This document shows positions 26,870 to 35,234 of a stretch of DNA of 64,000 nt, one piece after another. The notes under the pieces are model-generated. The model did no database searches and had not been told where the DNA came from. It saw nothing but the letters and a program-made list of their open reading frames with translations. The first letter of the stretch is position 1. Every line of letters starts with the position of its first letter. The translations under genes were made by a program, and so were the position numbers. The stretch covers positions 1-64,000 of the forward strand of contig JAUMWI010000001.1 of assembly GCA_030529725.1 (NCBI GenBank), written 5' to 3'. The stretch comes from Eubacteriales bacterium (GTDB lineage Bacteria > Bacillota > Clostridia > Oscillospirales > Oscillospiraceae).

Positions 26870-27385
26870 ATGCGGATCCTTGGAATTGATCCCGGCATTG
26901 CAATCGTCGGTTTCGGACTGATCGAGTCAGACAGGAGCGGACAGCGGATCTTGCAATACGGAGCGATCACGACGCCCAAGGAGCTATCGCTTGCCGAGCG
27001 GCTCGTGCAGATCGGGAATGACCTTAATACGCTTCTTGAGCAGTTCAAGCCGGATGCTGTTGCGGTGGAGGAACTGTTTTTTACCAACAATATCACCACC
27101 GGTATCGCTGTTGCACACGGCCGCGGCATTATCCTCTACACAGCGCAAAGAAGCGGGATTCCGCTCTATGAATACACGCCCATGCAGGTGAAAATGGCAG
27201 TGACCGGCTATGGAAAAGCGGAAAAGCGTCAGGTCATGGACATGACCAAACGGCTTCTGAAGCTAAAGACCGTGCCGAAGCCCGATGATGCTGCAGATGC
27301 ACTTGCAATCGCACTTTGCCATGCACGTTCGACCACCTCGCTGCTCCGCCGCGTGCAGGGGGGAGACGTGAAAGAAACGATCTGA
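26870..27385 (+). CDS. ruvC: Holliday junction resolvase RuvC
   Basis: A 171-aa endonuclease that nicks four-way junctions symmetrically. Acidic active-site residues are visible in MRILGIDPGIAIVGFG (Asp), AVEELFF (Glu) and the C-terminal PKPDDAADALAIALCHAR. The ATG at 26870 follows a GTGAGG ribosome site. It heads the ruvC-ruvA-ruvB group, with ruvA 12 nt downstream. Confidence 0.95.
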   Translation: MRILGIDPGIAIVGFGLIESDRSGQRILQYGAITTPKELSLAERLVQIGNDLNTLLEQFKPDAVAVEELFFTNNITTGIAVAHGRGIILYTAQRSGIPLYEYTPMQVKMAVTGYGKAEKRQVMDMTKRLLKLKTVPKPDDAADALAIALCHARSTTSLLRRVQGGDVKETI

Positions 27386-27397
27386 CAGGAGGACCGA

Positions 27398-27991
27398 ATG
27401 TTCTATTATTTGGATGGGACGGTTGCGCATGTTGAGCCGTACCTTACGGTGATTGACTGCGGTGGTGTGGGCTATGCCTGCAGGACGACCGGCACGACGA
27501 TCTCGCAGCTCAAGGTGGGTAAACCGGGAAAGCTTTACACCTATCTCAACGTCGGGGAAGATGTGTTCGACCTCTACGGTTTTGCTACGCAAGGCGAGCT
27601 GGGCAGCTTTAAACAGCTTATCGGCGTGTCCGGCGTCGGACCGAAGGCAGCACTGGCGATTCTCTCATCCTGCACACCGCAAAACCTTGCTATGGCAATC
27701 ATCACAGGGGATGAAAAGACACTTACTGTTGCCCCCGGTATTGGCAAAAAAATCGCGCAGCGTATTATTCTTGAGCTTAAGGATAAGGTTGCAAAGGAAC
27801 AAAACGACGTCGGTCTGCCGCTTGGCGGTGCGGTCGCAGCAGAGAAAAGCAAGGCGGTGGAAGCGGCCCAGGCACTTGCCGTGCTCGGCTATTCCCAGCA
27901 GGATATTTCTGCCGCGCTCCGTGGCATTGATGTGGAAAATCTGCCGCTCGAGGAGATCGTTCGCCAGAGCCTTAAAAGGATGGTAAAGTAA
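27398..27991 (+). CDS. ruvA: Holliday junction helicase subunit RuvA
   Basis: A 197-aa junction-binding protein with an OB-fold (MFYYLDGTVAHVEPYLTVIDCGGVGY), two helix-hairpin-helix motifs (LIGVSGVGPKAALAILS and VAPGIGKKIAQRIILELKDK) and the C-terminal domain that contacts RuvB (LAVLGYSQQDISAAL). A 55-codon gene lies between it and ruvB. Confidence 0.95.
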   Translation: MFYYLDGTVAHVEPYLTVIDCGGVGYACRTTGTTISQLKVGKPGKLYTYLNVGEDVFDLYGFATQGELGSFKQLIGVSGVGPKAALAILSSCTPQNLAMAIITGDEKTLTVAPGIGKKIAQRIILELKDKVAKEQNDVGLPLGGAVAAEKSKAVEAAQALAVLGYSQQDISAALRGIDVENLPLEEIVRQSLKRMVK

Positions 27992-27992
27992 G

Positions 27993-28160
27993 ATGGAAAA
28001 CAGACGGGAACGTGCTGCGAAGGCAGCCAAAAGCGGTATCACCTTCGGTACCTGCCTCGCCATGGTGATTTCCTACGTGAACTGGCACAGTGTCTTCTGG
28101 GCGATCATCCACGGTCTGCTGAGCTGGGTCTATGTGATTTATTTCGTGATCGTGCATTGA
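27993..28160 (+). CDS. Small single-pass membrane protein between ruvA and ruvB
   Basis: A 55-aa frame starting 1 nt after the ruvA stop (ATG at 27993, AAAGGATGG about 14 nt upstream) and ending 10 nt before ruvB. The protein has a basic N-terminus ([15 protein letters not shown]) and a hydrophobic, Trp-containing remainder ([20 protein letters not shown]). Tight packing within the ruv operon and good membrane-protein character suggest it is real. The family is unknown to me. It may be a small phage-holin-like or regulatory membrane peptide, but nothing shows this. Confidence 0.65.
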   Translation: MENRRERAAKAAKSGITFGTCLAMVISYVNWHSVFWAIIHGLLSWVYVIYFVIVH

Positions 28161-28170
28161 GGGAAAGTAT

Positions 28171-29229
28171 ATGAGTATTGATTTCGGCACCGACATCTAC
28201 GAGGAGCCTATTGTCGCCAAGACCTTCCTGCAGGAAGACGCGCAGGAGGGATCCCTGCGCCCCAAGACGCTGAAGGAATATATCGGACAGGAAAAGGCGA
28301 AGGGCAACCTTGCGGTATTCATCGCGGCGGCAAAAATGCGGGGAGAATCGCTTGACCATGTGCTGCTGCACGGTCCTCCGGGACTTGGCAAGACCACGCT
28401 CGCCGGTATTATTGCGCAGGAAATGGGCGTCAACATTCGTATTACCTCCGGACCGGCAATTGAAAAGGCGGGCGACCTCGCCGCACTTTTGACAAATCTC
28501 AATGAAAATGACATTCTATTTGTCGATGAGATCCACCGTTTGAATCGCAGCGTGGAAGAGATTTTGTACCCGGCGATGGAGGACTATGCCCTGGATATTA
28601 TCGTCGGCAAAGGCCCGAGTGCAAACTCCATTCGCCTTGACCTTCCGCATTTTACCCTCATCGGTGCGACCACACGCTCCGGTCAGCTCTCCGCGCCGCT
28701 GCGCGACCGTTTCGGTGTGACGCTGCGTTTAGAGCTGTATACCCCTGAGGAGCTGTCCGAGATCATTACACGCAGCGCCGGGATTCTGAATGTTGAAATC
28801 GACCGGGACGGCGCACTGGAACTTGCCAGACGTTCCAGAGGCACCCCGCGTATTGCCAACCGAATGCTGCGCCGCGTGCGCGACTTTGCGGACGTGAAGG
28901 GAAACGGCATCATTACGCGCGCCATGGCGGACGAAGCGCTGCTTGCGCTTGAAATCGACCATCTCGGCCTCGATCCCGTTGACCACCGCATGCTGCATGC
29001 CATTATCGAAAACTATGGCGGCGGACCGGTTGGTCTTGAAACGCTGGCAGCGACGATCGGCGAGGAGGCTGTTACGCTGGAGGATGTCTATGAGCCGTAT
29101 CTGATGCAGCTTGGCTTCCTCAAGCGCACGCCGCGCGGCCGCTGTGTGACACACAAGGCGTATGAGCACCTCGGGCTGTCTGTCCCAAAGAGCCTGATGG
29201 GGGATGCGGAGCAGCTGACCATCGAATGA
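28171..29229 (+). CDS. ruvB: Holliday junction branch-migration ATPase RuvB
   Basis: A 352-aa AAA+ motor. Visible are [17 protein letters not shown], Walker [17 protein letters not shown], Walker [11 protein letters not shown], the RuvB-specific [18 protein letters not shown], sensor LIGATTRSG and a C-terminal winged helix ([14 protein letters not shown]). It is the last gene of the ruv group; glmM follows 34 nt later. Confidence 0.96.
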   Translation: MSIDFGTDIYEEPIVAKTFLQEDAQEGSLRPKTLKEYIGQEKAKGNLAVFIAAAKMRGESLDHVLLHGPPGLGKTTLAGIIAQEMGVNIRITSGPAIEKAGDLAALLTNLNENDILFVDEIHRLNRSVEEILYPAMEDYALDIIVGKGPSANSIRLDLPHFTLIGATTRSGQLSAPLRDRFGVTLRLELYTPEELSEIITRSAGILNVEIDRDGALELARRSRGTPRIANRMLRRVRDFADVKGNGIITRAMADEALLALEIDHLGLDPVDHRMLHAIIENYGGGPVGLETLAATIGEEAVTLEDVYEPYLMQLGFLKRTPRGRCVTHKAYEHLGLSVPKSLMGDAEQLTIE

Positions 29230-29263
29230 CAGAAACTAAGATTTAAGATTGTGGAGAAGAATA

Positions 29264-30613
29264 ATGGGTAAATTATTCGGAACAGACGGCATTCGCGGCG
29301 TGGTCGGAGAGAATCTGACCGTGGATCTTGCATTTAAAACGGGCAAGGCCATTGCTGCGGTCTTAAAGGAAGAAACGGGAAGGAAACCCCTGATCACCAT
29401 CGGGAAGGACACCAGAATCTCTTCGGATATGCTGGAGAGCGCACTGATTGCCGGCATTTGCGCGGTCGGCGGCGATGTAATGCCATTTGGCGTGCTGCCG
29501 ACGCCTGCCGTTGCCTACCTGACGGTTCTCAGGGGCGCAGATGCCGGCATCGTGATCTCCGCATCGCACAATCCCTATGAGCACAACGGCATCAAGGTCT
29601 TTAATGAAAAGGGCTACAAGCTGCCTGACGAGACAGAGGAAAAGATTGAGGAAAAAATTCTCGGCGACAAGCCAATCGCTGTCGCGACACACGATCAGAT
29701 CGGTGTGCTGCGTCATGGGATCAAGCAGGCGAAGGAAGCCTACATTAACCATCTTGCCGGCTCGATCGAAAGCGACCTCTCCGGGCTTCGTGTGCTGGTG
29801 GATTGCTCCAATGGCGCCGCCTCAGCCACTGCGCCGGAGCTGTTCGGAAGATTCCACTGCTATGCTGATTTTATTCACCGTGAACCGGACGGCGTGAACA
29901 TCAATGACCACTGCGGATCCACGCATTTGGATAGTCTATCTGAGCGCGTTGTTGCAGGTCATTATGATATTGGCGTTGCATTTGACGGTGACGCGGATCG
30001 CTGCCTTCTGGTGGATGAGACCGGCGGGGTGATTGACGGCGACAAGATCATGGCAGTCTGCGGTATGGACCTGAAGCGGCACGGTAAGCTGGACGGCAAC
30101 ACCGTCGTGGCTACCGTCATGTCGAATCTCGGACTGCATGAGTTTTGCAGAAACAGCGGGATCGAACTTGCCATCACAAGCGTGGGCGACCGAAATGTTT
30201 TGGAAAAGATGGTGGAGTGCGGCTATCGCGTGGGCGGAGAACAGTCCGGCCACATGATCTTTACCGAGTTTGCCACCACCGGCGATGGTGAGCTGACTGC
30301 GCTGCAGTTTTTGCAGATTCTTGTCCGATCGGGGAAGAAAGCCTCCGAGCTTGCCTCCGTCTGCCCGCAGTATCCGCAGGTGTTGCTCAATGTTGCGGTT
30401 TCCAATGAACGCGGCGTGAAGGAGTGTATCATGTCCTCCGAGACCCTCAGAGAGGCGGTCGAGCAGGAGGAGCGCGATCTTGCCGGGGAGGGGCGTGTCC
30501 TCGTGCGTGCATCGGGAACAGAGGCTCTGATTCGCGTCATGGTTGAGGCAAAAACGGAAGAAATTGCCCGCCAGGTTGCCGAAAGATTGGTTAAAAGCAT
30601 AAAAACACTCTGA
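29264..30613 (+). CDS. glmM: Phosphoglucosamine mutase
   Basis: A 449-aa enzyme turning glucosamine 6-phosphate into glucosamine 1-phosphate for UDP-GlcNAc and cell wall synthesis. The phosphoserine loop is SASHNPYEHNGIK, the metal loop DGDADRC, the sugar-binding loop GGEQSGHMIF and the phosphate site RASGTEALIRVMVEA. The ATG at 29264 has GTGGAG upstream; the frame opening at 29249 lacks one. Confidence 0.95.
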   Translation: MGKLFGTDGIRGVVGENLTVDLAFKTGKAIAAVLKEETGRKPLITIGKDTRISSDMLESALIAGICAVGGDVMPFGVLPTPAVAYLTVLRGADAGIVISASHNPYEHNGIKVFNEKGYKLPDETEEKIEEKILGDKPIAVATHDQIGVLRHGIKQAKEAYINHLAGSIESDLSGLRVLVDCSNGAASATAPELFGRFHCYADFIHREPDGVNINDHCGSTHLDSLSERVVAGHYDIGVAFDGDADRCLLVDETGGVIDGDKIMAVCGMDLKRHGKLDGNTVVATVMSNLGLHEFCRNSGIELAITSVGDRNVLEKMVECGYRVGGEQSGHMIFTEFATTGDGELTALQFLQILVRSGKKASELASVCPQYPQVLLNVAVSNERGVKECIMSSETLREAVEQEERDLAGEGRVLVRASGTEALIRVMVEAKTEEIARQVAERLVKSIKTL

Positions 30614-30648
30614 TTTTCCGCTTTTATTTGATTAGTTTTTCATAAATA

Positions 30649-30679
30649 CTTGACAAATTCACGGATGAATAGGTATAAT
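30649..30679 (+). promoter_or_regulatory. Strong promoter abutting the sigH start codon
   Basis: TTGACA (30649-30654) and TATAAT (30674-30679) are both perfect hexamers, separated by 19 nt. The sigH ATG lies only 5 nt beyond the -10, so the predicted transcript starts at or inside the start codon. Confidence 0.7.
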
Positions 30680-30684
30680 AAACG

Positions 30685-31326
30685 ATGTCTAAGCAGAATG
30701 AATATGTGGATACACGCCTGAATGACCGCTCTGATGAGCAGTTATGTGTCATGGTGCGCAACGGCAGTCGGGAAGCGGAGGAAGTCCTCGTCACGCGGTA
30801 TTATGGCACGGTGCGCGCCTGCGCGCGTCCGCTGTTCCTTGTCGGTGGTGATGGGGAAGATCTCATTCAGGAAGGCATGCTCGGTCTGATTCAGGCAATC
30901 CGCGAATATTGTTCAGATAAGAGCGCGTCCTTCAAGACGTTTGCCGAGACCTGCATTCGCAACAGAATTTGTTCTGCGCTTCGCGCGGCTTCGCGCGACA
31001 AGCATGTTCCGCTGAATCAATCCATATCATTGGATCACCCTTTCTTTGACAGTAATTCTTACACCTCCGGTGCTTATCTTATGAACCTGGTTGACCCTGA
31101 GATCCTGATTGTCGACAGGGACTATGTGGCCGGCCTTCTGGAGAGCACACGCAAGCAGTTGTCCGAGTTTGAAGCGAAGATTTTAGGGTACTATTTGGAC
31201 GGCCTTTCCGTAAAGGAAATTGCCGAGACGATGGGGCGTTCCCCGAAGTCTGTGGACAACGCCGTGCAGCGTGTCAGACGCAAGGCAGCACGGCAAATTT
31301 CTTCCGGCGACATCAGCAAACGCTGA
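30685..31326 (+). CDS. sigH: RNA polymerase sigma factor SigH (Spo0H-type)
   Basis: A 213-aa sigma-70 family protein with region 2 (VTRYYGTVRACARPLFLVGGDGEDLIQEGMLGLIQAI, then CIRNRICSALRAASRDKHVPLN) and region 4 (ILGYYLDGLSVKEIAETMGRSPKSVDNAVQRVRRKA). The alignment with B. subtilis Spo0H is close, including PLNQSISLDHPFFD. SigH starts the sporulation cascade. No Shine-Dalgarno precedes the ATG, which overlaps the predicted transcription start. No other upstream in-frame start could preserve the N-terminal region. Confidence 0.9.
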   Translation: MSKQNEYVDTRLNDRSDEQLCVMVRNGSREAEEVLVTRYYGTVRACARPLFLVGGDGEDLIQEGMLGLIQAIREYCSDKSASFKTFAETCIRNRICSALRAASRDKHVPLNQSISLDHPFFDSNSYTSGAYLMNLVDPEILIVDRDYVAGLLESTRKQLSEFEAKILGYYLDGLSVKEIAETMGRSPKSVDNAVQRVRRKAARQISSGDISKR

Positions 31327-31368
31327 GCGCATATATATTTTTTTCTTATTCAAAGAGAGGGTAAAATC

Positions 31369-31647
31369 ATGTACGAAGACAAGACTTTAGTTTGCAAAGA
31401 ATGCGGCAACGAGTTCGTGTTTACTGCCGGTGAGCAGGAGTTCTACGCAGAGCGCGGCTTCCAGAATGAGCCCCAGCGCTGCAAGGCCTGCCGTGACGCT
31501 CGCAAGAACGCCGCTCGCGGTCCCCGTGAATACTTCACCGCGGTCTGCGCAGCTTGCGGTGGCGAGGCCAAGGTTCCCTTTGAGCCCAAGTCCGACCGTC
31601 CCGTTTACTGCAGCGATTGCTTCGCCAAGATGCGCGCCGAGCAGTAA
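31369..31647 (+). CDS. Zinc-ribbon protein of unknown role
   Basis: A 92-aa protein with two zinc-ribbon halves: CKECGNEFVFTAGEQEFY with CKACRDARK, and CAACGGEAKVPFEPKSDRPVYCSDCFAKM. These match a clostridial zinc-binding family (zinc-ribbon, CxxC pairs) usually encoded beside housekeeping genes and often highly expressed. GAGAGG precedes the ATG. Codon use appears strongly biased toward C-ending codons, suggesting high expression. A terminator follows. Confidence 0.85.
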   Translation: MYEDKTLVCKECGNEFVFTAGEQEFYAERGFQNEPQRCKACRDARKNAARGPREYFTAVCAACGGEAKVPFEPKSDRPVYCSDCFAKMRAEQ

Positions 31648-31670
31648 TTCTTTGTAATTGTCTTTGATCA

Positions 31671-31702
31671 AAAAGCGTCCGCCTTTCGGCGGACGCTTTT
31701 TT
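31671..31702. terminator. Bidirectional terminator between the zinc-ribbon gene and bioY
   Basis: AAAAGCGTCCGCC (31671-31683) pairs with GGCGGACGCTTTT (31688-31700); T-runs occur on both strands. Confidence 0.85.
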
Positions 31703-31717
31703 GTCTCTTTTCTTATG

Positions 31718-32284
31718 TTATTCGTTCAGATGTTTTTTTACTGCACGCGATACGGAAACCGCAGCCAGCATTTTCGCAAAGTCCGGGATGAGGTAGGGAA
31801 CAACGCACTTCATCAGCACCAATCCAAGACTGATCGGGCCGGTGCTGCGCAGGTATACCGTCATAAACCAGACGGTTCCGAAGGCGTAGCAGACGAAAAG
31901 CGCGGCAGTCAGTGCGAGAAAACGGATAAGCGTGTTTTCCTGTTTTACAAGTGCTGTGATGACCCAGTAGATAAGTCCGGAAAAGAGAAACCCGATGAGG
32001 TATCCGCCCGTCGTACCGAGCAGTGATCCGATCCCGCCGCGAAATCCGGAAAAGACCGGCAGTCCGACGGCGCCAAGCAGAATATAGAGAAGAATGGCCA
32101 GTGTCCCTCGTTGCCCACCAAGGAGCAGCAGTGCAATAAACACGCCGAATGTCTGCATGGTGAATGGTACATCCGGCATGGGGACGGTAAGCCATGCGCA
32201 AATCGCAATGAGCGCAGCGAAAAGGGCGACCAGGGTTAAATCGCGGGTCTTGAGAGTATTTGTCTTTGCTGTCTGTGTTGACAT
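31718..32284 (-). CDS. bioY: Biotin ECF transporter S component BioY
   Basis: A 188-aa membrane protein with about six helices. The family pattern LTVPMPDVPFTMQTFGVFIALLLLGGQRG near residues 37-65 and the Gly-rich GLPVFSGFRGGIGSLLGTTGGYLIGF are diagnostic. BioY binds biotin and works with a shared EcfAAT module not in this window. The ATG at 32284 has GAGGTGGACA upstream. It diverges from birA and shares a BirA-like operator. With no bio synthesis genes here, uptake may be a main biotin source. Confidence 0.93.
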   Translation of the reverse strand: MSTQTAKTNTLKTRDLTLVALFAALIAICAWLTVPMPDVPFTMQTFGVFIALLLLGGQRGTLAILLYILLGAVGLPVFSGFRGGIGSLLGTTGGYLIGFLFSGLIYWVITALVKQENTLIRFLALTAALFVCYAFGTVWFMTVYLRSTGPISLGLVLMKCVVPYLIPDFAKMLAAVSVSRAVKKHLNE

Positions 32285-32299
32285 TGTCCACCTCATAGA

Positions 32300-32330
32300 T
32301 TGTAAATGGAATCATAAATATGATTTACAA
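32300..32330. promoter_or_regulatory. BirA-type operator in the bioY-birA intergenic region
   Basis: TTGTAAAT (32300-32307) and ATTTACAA (32323-32330) form a perfect 8-bp inverted repeat with a 15-nt spacer, the layout known for Gram-positive BirA sites (half sites separated by 14-16 nt). It covers the predicted bioY transcription start. Confidence 0.75.
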
Positions 32331-32358
32331 ATATAGCATGACTGACGCAAATTGTCAA
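32330..32358 (-). promoter_or_regulatory. sigma-A promoter of bioY
   Basis: On the reverse strand TTGACA (complement near 32353-32358), 17 nt, TATATT (complement of 32330-32335). The -10 abuts the BirA-type operator. Confidence 0.7.
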
Positions 32359-32375
32359 CACACAGTACATAAAAC

Positions 32376-32404
32376 TTTACAATCTGCCTTTTTTGCAGTA
32401 TGAT
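32376..32404 (+). promoter_or_regulatory. sigma-A promoter of birA
   Basis: TTTACA (32376-32381), 17 nt, TATGAT (32399-32404); the birA ATG is 22 nt downstream with AAAGGAGG between. Confidence 0.65.
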
Positions 32405-32426
32405 AACGAAAAAAAGGAGGGGCAGT

Positions 32427-33398
32427 ATGACAAAATATAAGGTTCTATCGCTCCTGAAACAGGCAGACGGCTTTCTTTCCGGTGAACAGATCCGTTCTGG
32501 AATCGGCGTGAGCCGTATGGCGGTGAGCGCCGCTGTCAAGGCTTTGCGCGCGGAAGGATACGAGATCACCGCTGTAACGAACCGCGGTTATCGTCTTGAT
32601 CGCAGTCCGGACTACCTGACAGTCGGGGAGCTGATGGCGCTGCTTGGTGAGAAGCGTGCGGAGACCATTCTCTGCCTTGACACAGTGGATTCGACGAATC
32701 GGTATCTCAAGTCGCTTGCCAATGATGGGGCGCCGACCGGTACTGTTGTGATTGCAGACGGCCAAACGAAAGGACGCGGGCGGCGTGGGCGCAGCTTTGA
32801 CTCACCGAAGGGGAAAGGAATCTATCTTTCTTATCTGCTTCGACCGGAATGCACACCCGCAGAGAGCACAACGCTTACCGCGTGGGCGGCTGTTGCCGCA
32901 GCCTCTGCGGTCTCATATGTGTGCGGCGTTGAGCCGAACATCAAATGGGTCAATGATCTTCTGCTCGATGGCAAAAAGCTTTGCGGTATCCTGACCGAGC
33001 TATCCATAGAAAGCGAAAGCAATCTGGTTGACTATGTCGTTGTCGGCATTGGCATGAATGTCAATGAAAAAGCGGAGGACTTTCCGCCCCGGTTGCGTGA
33101 TATTGCGATTTCGCTTGCTCAGGTGCTTGACCGCGAGCAGCCGCGCGCCGCACTTTGCGCGGAGTTAATTCGTCGCATGGATCAACTTTCTCTTGATTGG
33201 CCGCAAGAGAGAGAATCTTATCTTGCCGCGTACCGCCGCTGTGAGGAAACGGTCGGCAGAGACGTTCGCGTTGTTTCGCCAGGCGCGGAGCGATACGCCC
33301 ATGCGCTTGCGATCGAACCGGATTTTTCGCTGCGTGTGCGCTTTGATGACGGGGAAGAAGCGAGACTACGAAGCGGTGAGATCAGCATTCGCGGATAA
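32427..33398 (+). CDS. birA: Bifunctional biotin-protein ligase and biotin repressor
   Basis: A 323-aa protein with an N-terminal winged helix (LSGEQIRSGIGVSRMAVSAAVKALRAEGYEI), the ligase domain with the biotinyl-AMP loop KGRGRRGRSF and the substrate region IKWVNDLLLDGKKLCGILTE, and a C-terminal SH3-like domain. The presence of the HTH marks it as a repressor as well as ligase, consistent with the operator next door. ATG at 32427 has AAAGGAGG; the earlier frame opening at 32400 is in the promoter. Confidence 0.94.
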   Translation: MTKYKVLSLLKQADGFLSGEQIRSGIGVSRMAVSAAVKALRAEGYEITAVTNRGYRLDRSPDYLTVGELMALLGEKRAETILCLDTVDSTNRYLKSLANDGAPTGTVVIADGQTKGRGRRGRSFDSPKGKGIYLSYLLRPECTPAESTTLTAWAAVAAASAVSYVCGVEPNIKWVNDLLLDGKKLCGILTELSIESESNLVDYVVVGIGMNVNEKAEDFPPRLRDIAISLAQVLDREQPRAALCAELIRRMDQLSLDWPQERESYLAAYRRCEETVGRDVRVVSPGAERYAHALAIEPDFSLRVRFDDGEEARLRSGEISIRG

Positions 33399-33424
33399 GG
33401 AACCGCATTTCTTGGTATTTCCTA

Positions 33425-33453
33425 TTGAAAATGTGCGAAAAATAGGGTAAACT
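33425..33453 (+). promoter_or_regulatory. sigma-A promoter of the DUF1858 gene
   Basis: TTGAAA (33425-33430), 17 nt, TAAACT (33448-33453). Confidence 0.6.
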
Positions 33454-33483
33454 GTTCCCATCGAATTTTGGAGGTTAACAATT

Positions 33484-33696
33484 ATGATCGAAATTACAAA
33501 AGACACCATTATTGGTGATATTCTTGATTTCGCTCCCCAGACTGCGCCGATCTTCCTTTCCATTGGTATGCACTGCCTGGGCTGCCCCTCTTCTCGCGGC
33601 GAAACCGTGGAAGAAGCTTGCATGGTGCATGGGATTGATGTCGATAAGCTCCTCGAAATTGTGAACGAGGAAGCAAACAAGCCGGCAGAAGAATGA
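33484..33696 (+). CDS. DUF1858 domain protein
   Basis: A 70-aa single-domain protein: MIEITKDTIIGDILDFAP, then IFLSIGMHCLGCPSSRGETVEEAC with the family's CxxC in a Gly-rich context. DUF1858 domains occur alone or in redox and hydrid-cluster proteins; the CLGC motif suggests a metal or thiol role, but this is not established. GGAGG lies about 10 nt before the ATG. It is followed by a hairpin (33707-33729) and trmK. Confidence 0.88.
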   Translation: MIEITKDTIIGDILDFAPQTAPIFLSIGMHCLGCPSSRGETVEEACMVHGIDVDKLLEIVNEEANKPAEE

Positions 33697-33706
33697 AAAA
33701 ATTAGG

Positions 33707-33729
33707 CGCATACGGGAGATCCGTATGCG
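33707..33729 (+). terminator. Hairpin between the DUF1858 gene and trmK
   Basis: CGCATACGG (33707-33715) pairs with CCGTATGCG (33721-33729) around a GAGAT loop, followed by TCTTGTT. The weak T tract suggests partial termination. Confidence 0.5.
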
Positions 33730-33753
33730 TCTTGTTGATAGGAGTAAGTCGCT

Positions 33754-34470
33754 GTGGAGAAAAAAGAGTTACCATTACAGCCGCGTCTTGCATTGCTGGC
33801 TTCGCTTGTACCGCAGGGTGCATCTGTTGCCGACGTCGGTACAGACCACGGGTACTTGCCGGTTTACCTTCTGCAGCATCAGCGCATTTGCCACGCTATT
33901 GCCTCTGACATCAACCGTGAACCGCTTGAGCATGCACGCAGGACAGCACTTGCGTATGGCGTCACGGAGGGGATCACATTCCGGCTTTGCGCGGGACTTA
34001 CCGCCGTTTCGGAGCAGGAAGTCGACACGGTCGTGATTGCAGGGATGGGCGGCGAGACGATTAGTTCGATTTTGCAGGATGCACCGTGGACGAGAGAGAA
34101 AACTCTGCTGCTTCAGCCGATGACGAAGGCGGAGCTCCTCAGGTCATGGCTGGTTCGTAACGGCTATGCGATCGTGCAGGAGCATCTTGTGCGCGACAAG
34201 GACACGCTTTACGCCGTGATCACCGCAACCGGCGGTGAAAGCGAACCAATTACCCCGGCTCAGGCGTACTGCGGTGTGAAGCTTGCGCAGGATCCGCTTT
34301 GCGGTGATTATATTGATGAGCGTATTAGAAAGCTTATGCGCGCATCGGAAGGGCTGACGGTGTCGGGACTTGCGGATAAAGAGCAGCGTATCGCTGACCT
34401 TCACACAACGATTGCCGAGCTGAAGAAAATGAAAAGGGAGTGGGAAGATGGCAACAGCGAAGGAAATTGA
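33754..34470 (+). CDS. trmK: tRNA (adenine-22-N1)-methyltransferase TrmK
   Basis: A 238-aa SAM-dependent enzyme modifying A22 of tRNA. The SAM site is ADVGTDHGYLPVYL, followed by AIASDINREPLEHARR and VVIAGMGGETISSIL, which identify the family. GTG start at 33754 follows AGGAGTAAG. It overlaps the Nif3-like gene by 23 nt; the trmK-nif3 pair is conserved in Firmicutes. Confidence 0.9.
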   Translation: MEKKELPLQPRLALLASLVPQGASVADVGTDHGYLPVYLLQHQRICHAIASDINREPLEHARRTALAYGVTEGITFRLCAGLTAVSEQEVDTVVIAGMGGETISSILQDAPWTREKTLLLQPMTKAELLRSWLVRNGYAIVQEHLVRDKDTLYAVITATGGESEPITPAQAYCGVKLAQDPLCGDYIDERIRKLMRASEGLTVSGLADKEQRIADLHTTIAELKKMKREWEDGNSEGN

Positions 34471-35221
34471 AGCGCGCCTTTACGACTGGGCACCGCAGAG
34501 CACAGCCGAAAGCTGGGACAACGTGGGGCTTCTCGTTGGCAGTGGGGCACGCGAGGTAAAGAAGATCCTCGTTGCACTTGATATTACCGAATCGGTCGCG
34601 CAGGAGGCGGTCGATGTGGGCGCGGATCTGATCGTCGCGCATCACCCTGTGATGAACTGTACCTGGCATAAGGTGCAGAATATTTTGGATGATACGGTGC
34701 AGGGCAGGATTCTCACGCTGCTGATCAAAAACGACGTCGCTGCGATCTGTATGCATACCAATCTGGACGCGGCGGAGGGCGGTGTGAACGATCAGCTTGC
34801 AGCAAAACTGGGCGTTTTCGACACAATTCCCTTGAATGAGGAAAAAATAGGGCGTGTTGGTACACTTTCTTGTGAAAAAGGACTTGAAGAGTTCCTTGCT
34901 TTTGTGATAAAATCTTTAGGCTGTAGAGGGCTTCGTTACCGTGACGGTGGGAAGCCGGTCCATAGAGTTGCGGTCGGAGGCGGTGCGTGCGGCGATTATA
35001 TAGAGCAGGCAATCGCGCTCGGCTGTGATACGTTTGTGACAAGCGACTTGAGTTACCATGACTTTCTTGACACACAAGGACTTAACCTGATCGATGCAGG
35101 TCACTTTTCTACGGAAAATGTCATTTGCAGCGCGATCAAGGATTATCTCAGCAATGCTTTTCCCAAAGTGGAAATCGTAATTTCGACGGTCCATCAGGAC
35201 GTCATTCAATACTACATGTAA
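34448..35221 (+). CDS. Nif3-like dinuclear metal center protein (YqfO family)
   Basis: A 257-aa member of the Nif3/GTP cyclohydrolase I type 2 family, which forms hexameric toroids with a two-metal site. Signatures are SWDNVGLLVG, VDLGADLIVAHHP-type sequence (VGADLIVAHHPVMN), ICMHTNLDAAEGGVN and the C-terminal DAGHFSTENVICSAI. It lacks the extra central domain of the longer B. subtilis YqfO. The start is coupled to trmK. Biochemical role is uncertain. Confidence 0.88.
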   Translation: MATAKEIEARLYDWAPQSTAESWDNVGLLVGSGAREVKKILVALDITESVAQEAVDVGADLIVAHHPVMNCTWHKVQNILDDTVQGRILTLLIKNDVAAICMHTNLDAAEGGVNDQLAAKLGVFDTIPLNEEKIGRVGTLSCEKGLEEFLAFVIKSLGCRGLRYRDGGKPVHRVAVGGGACGDYIEQAIALGCDTFVTSDLSYHDFLDTQGLNLIDAGHFSTENVICSAIKDYLSNAFPKVEIVISTVHQDVIQYYM

Positions 35222-35234
35222 GGAGAAAATCACT

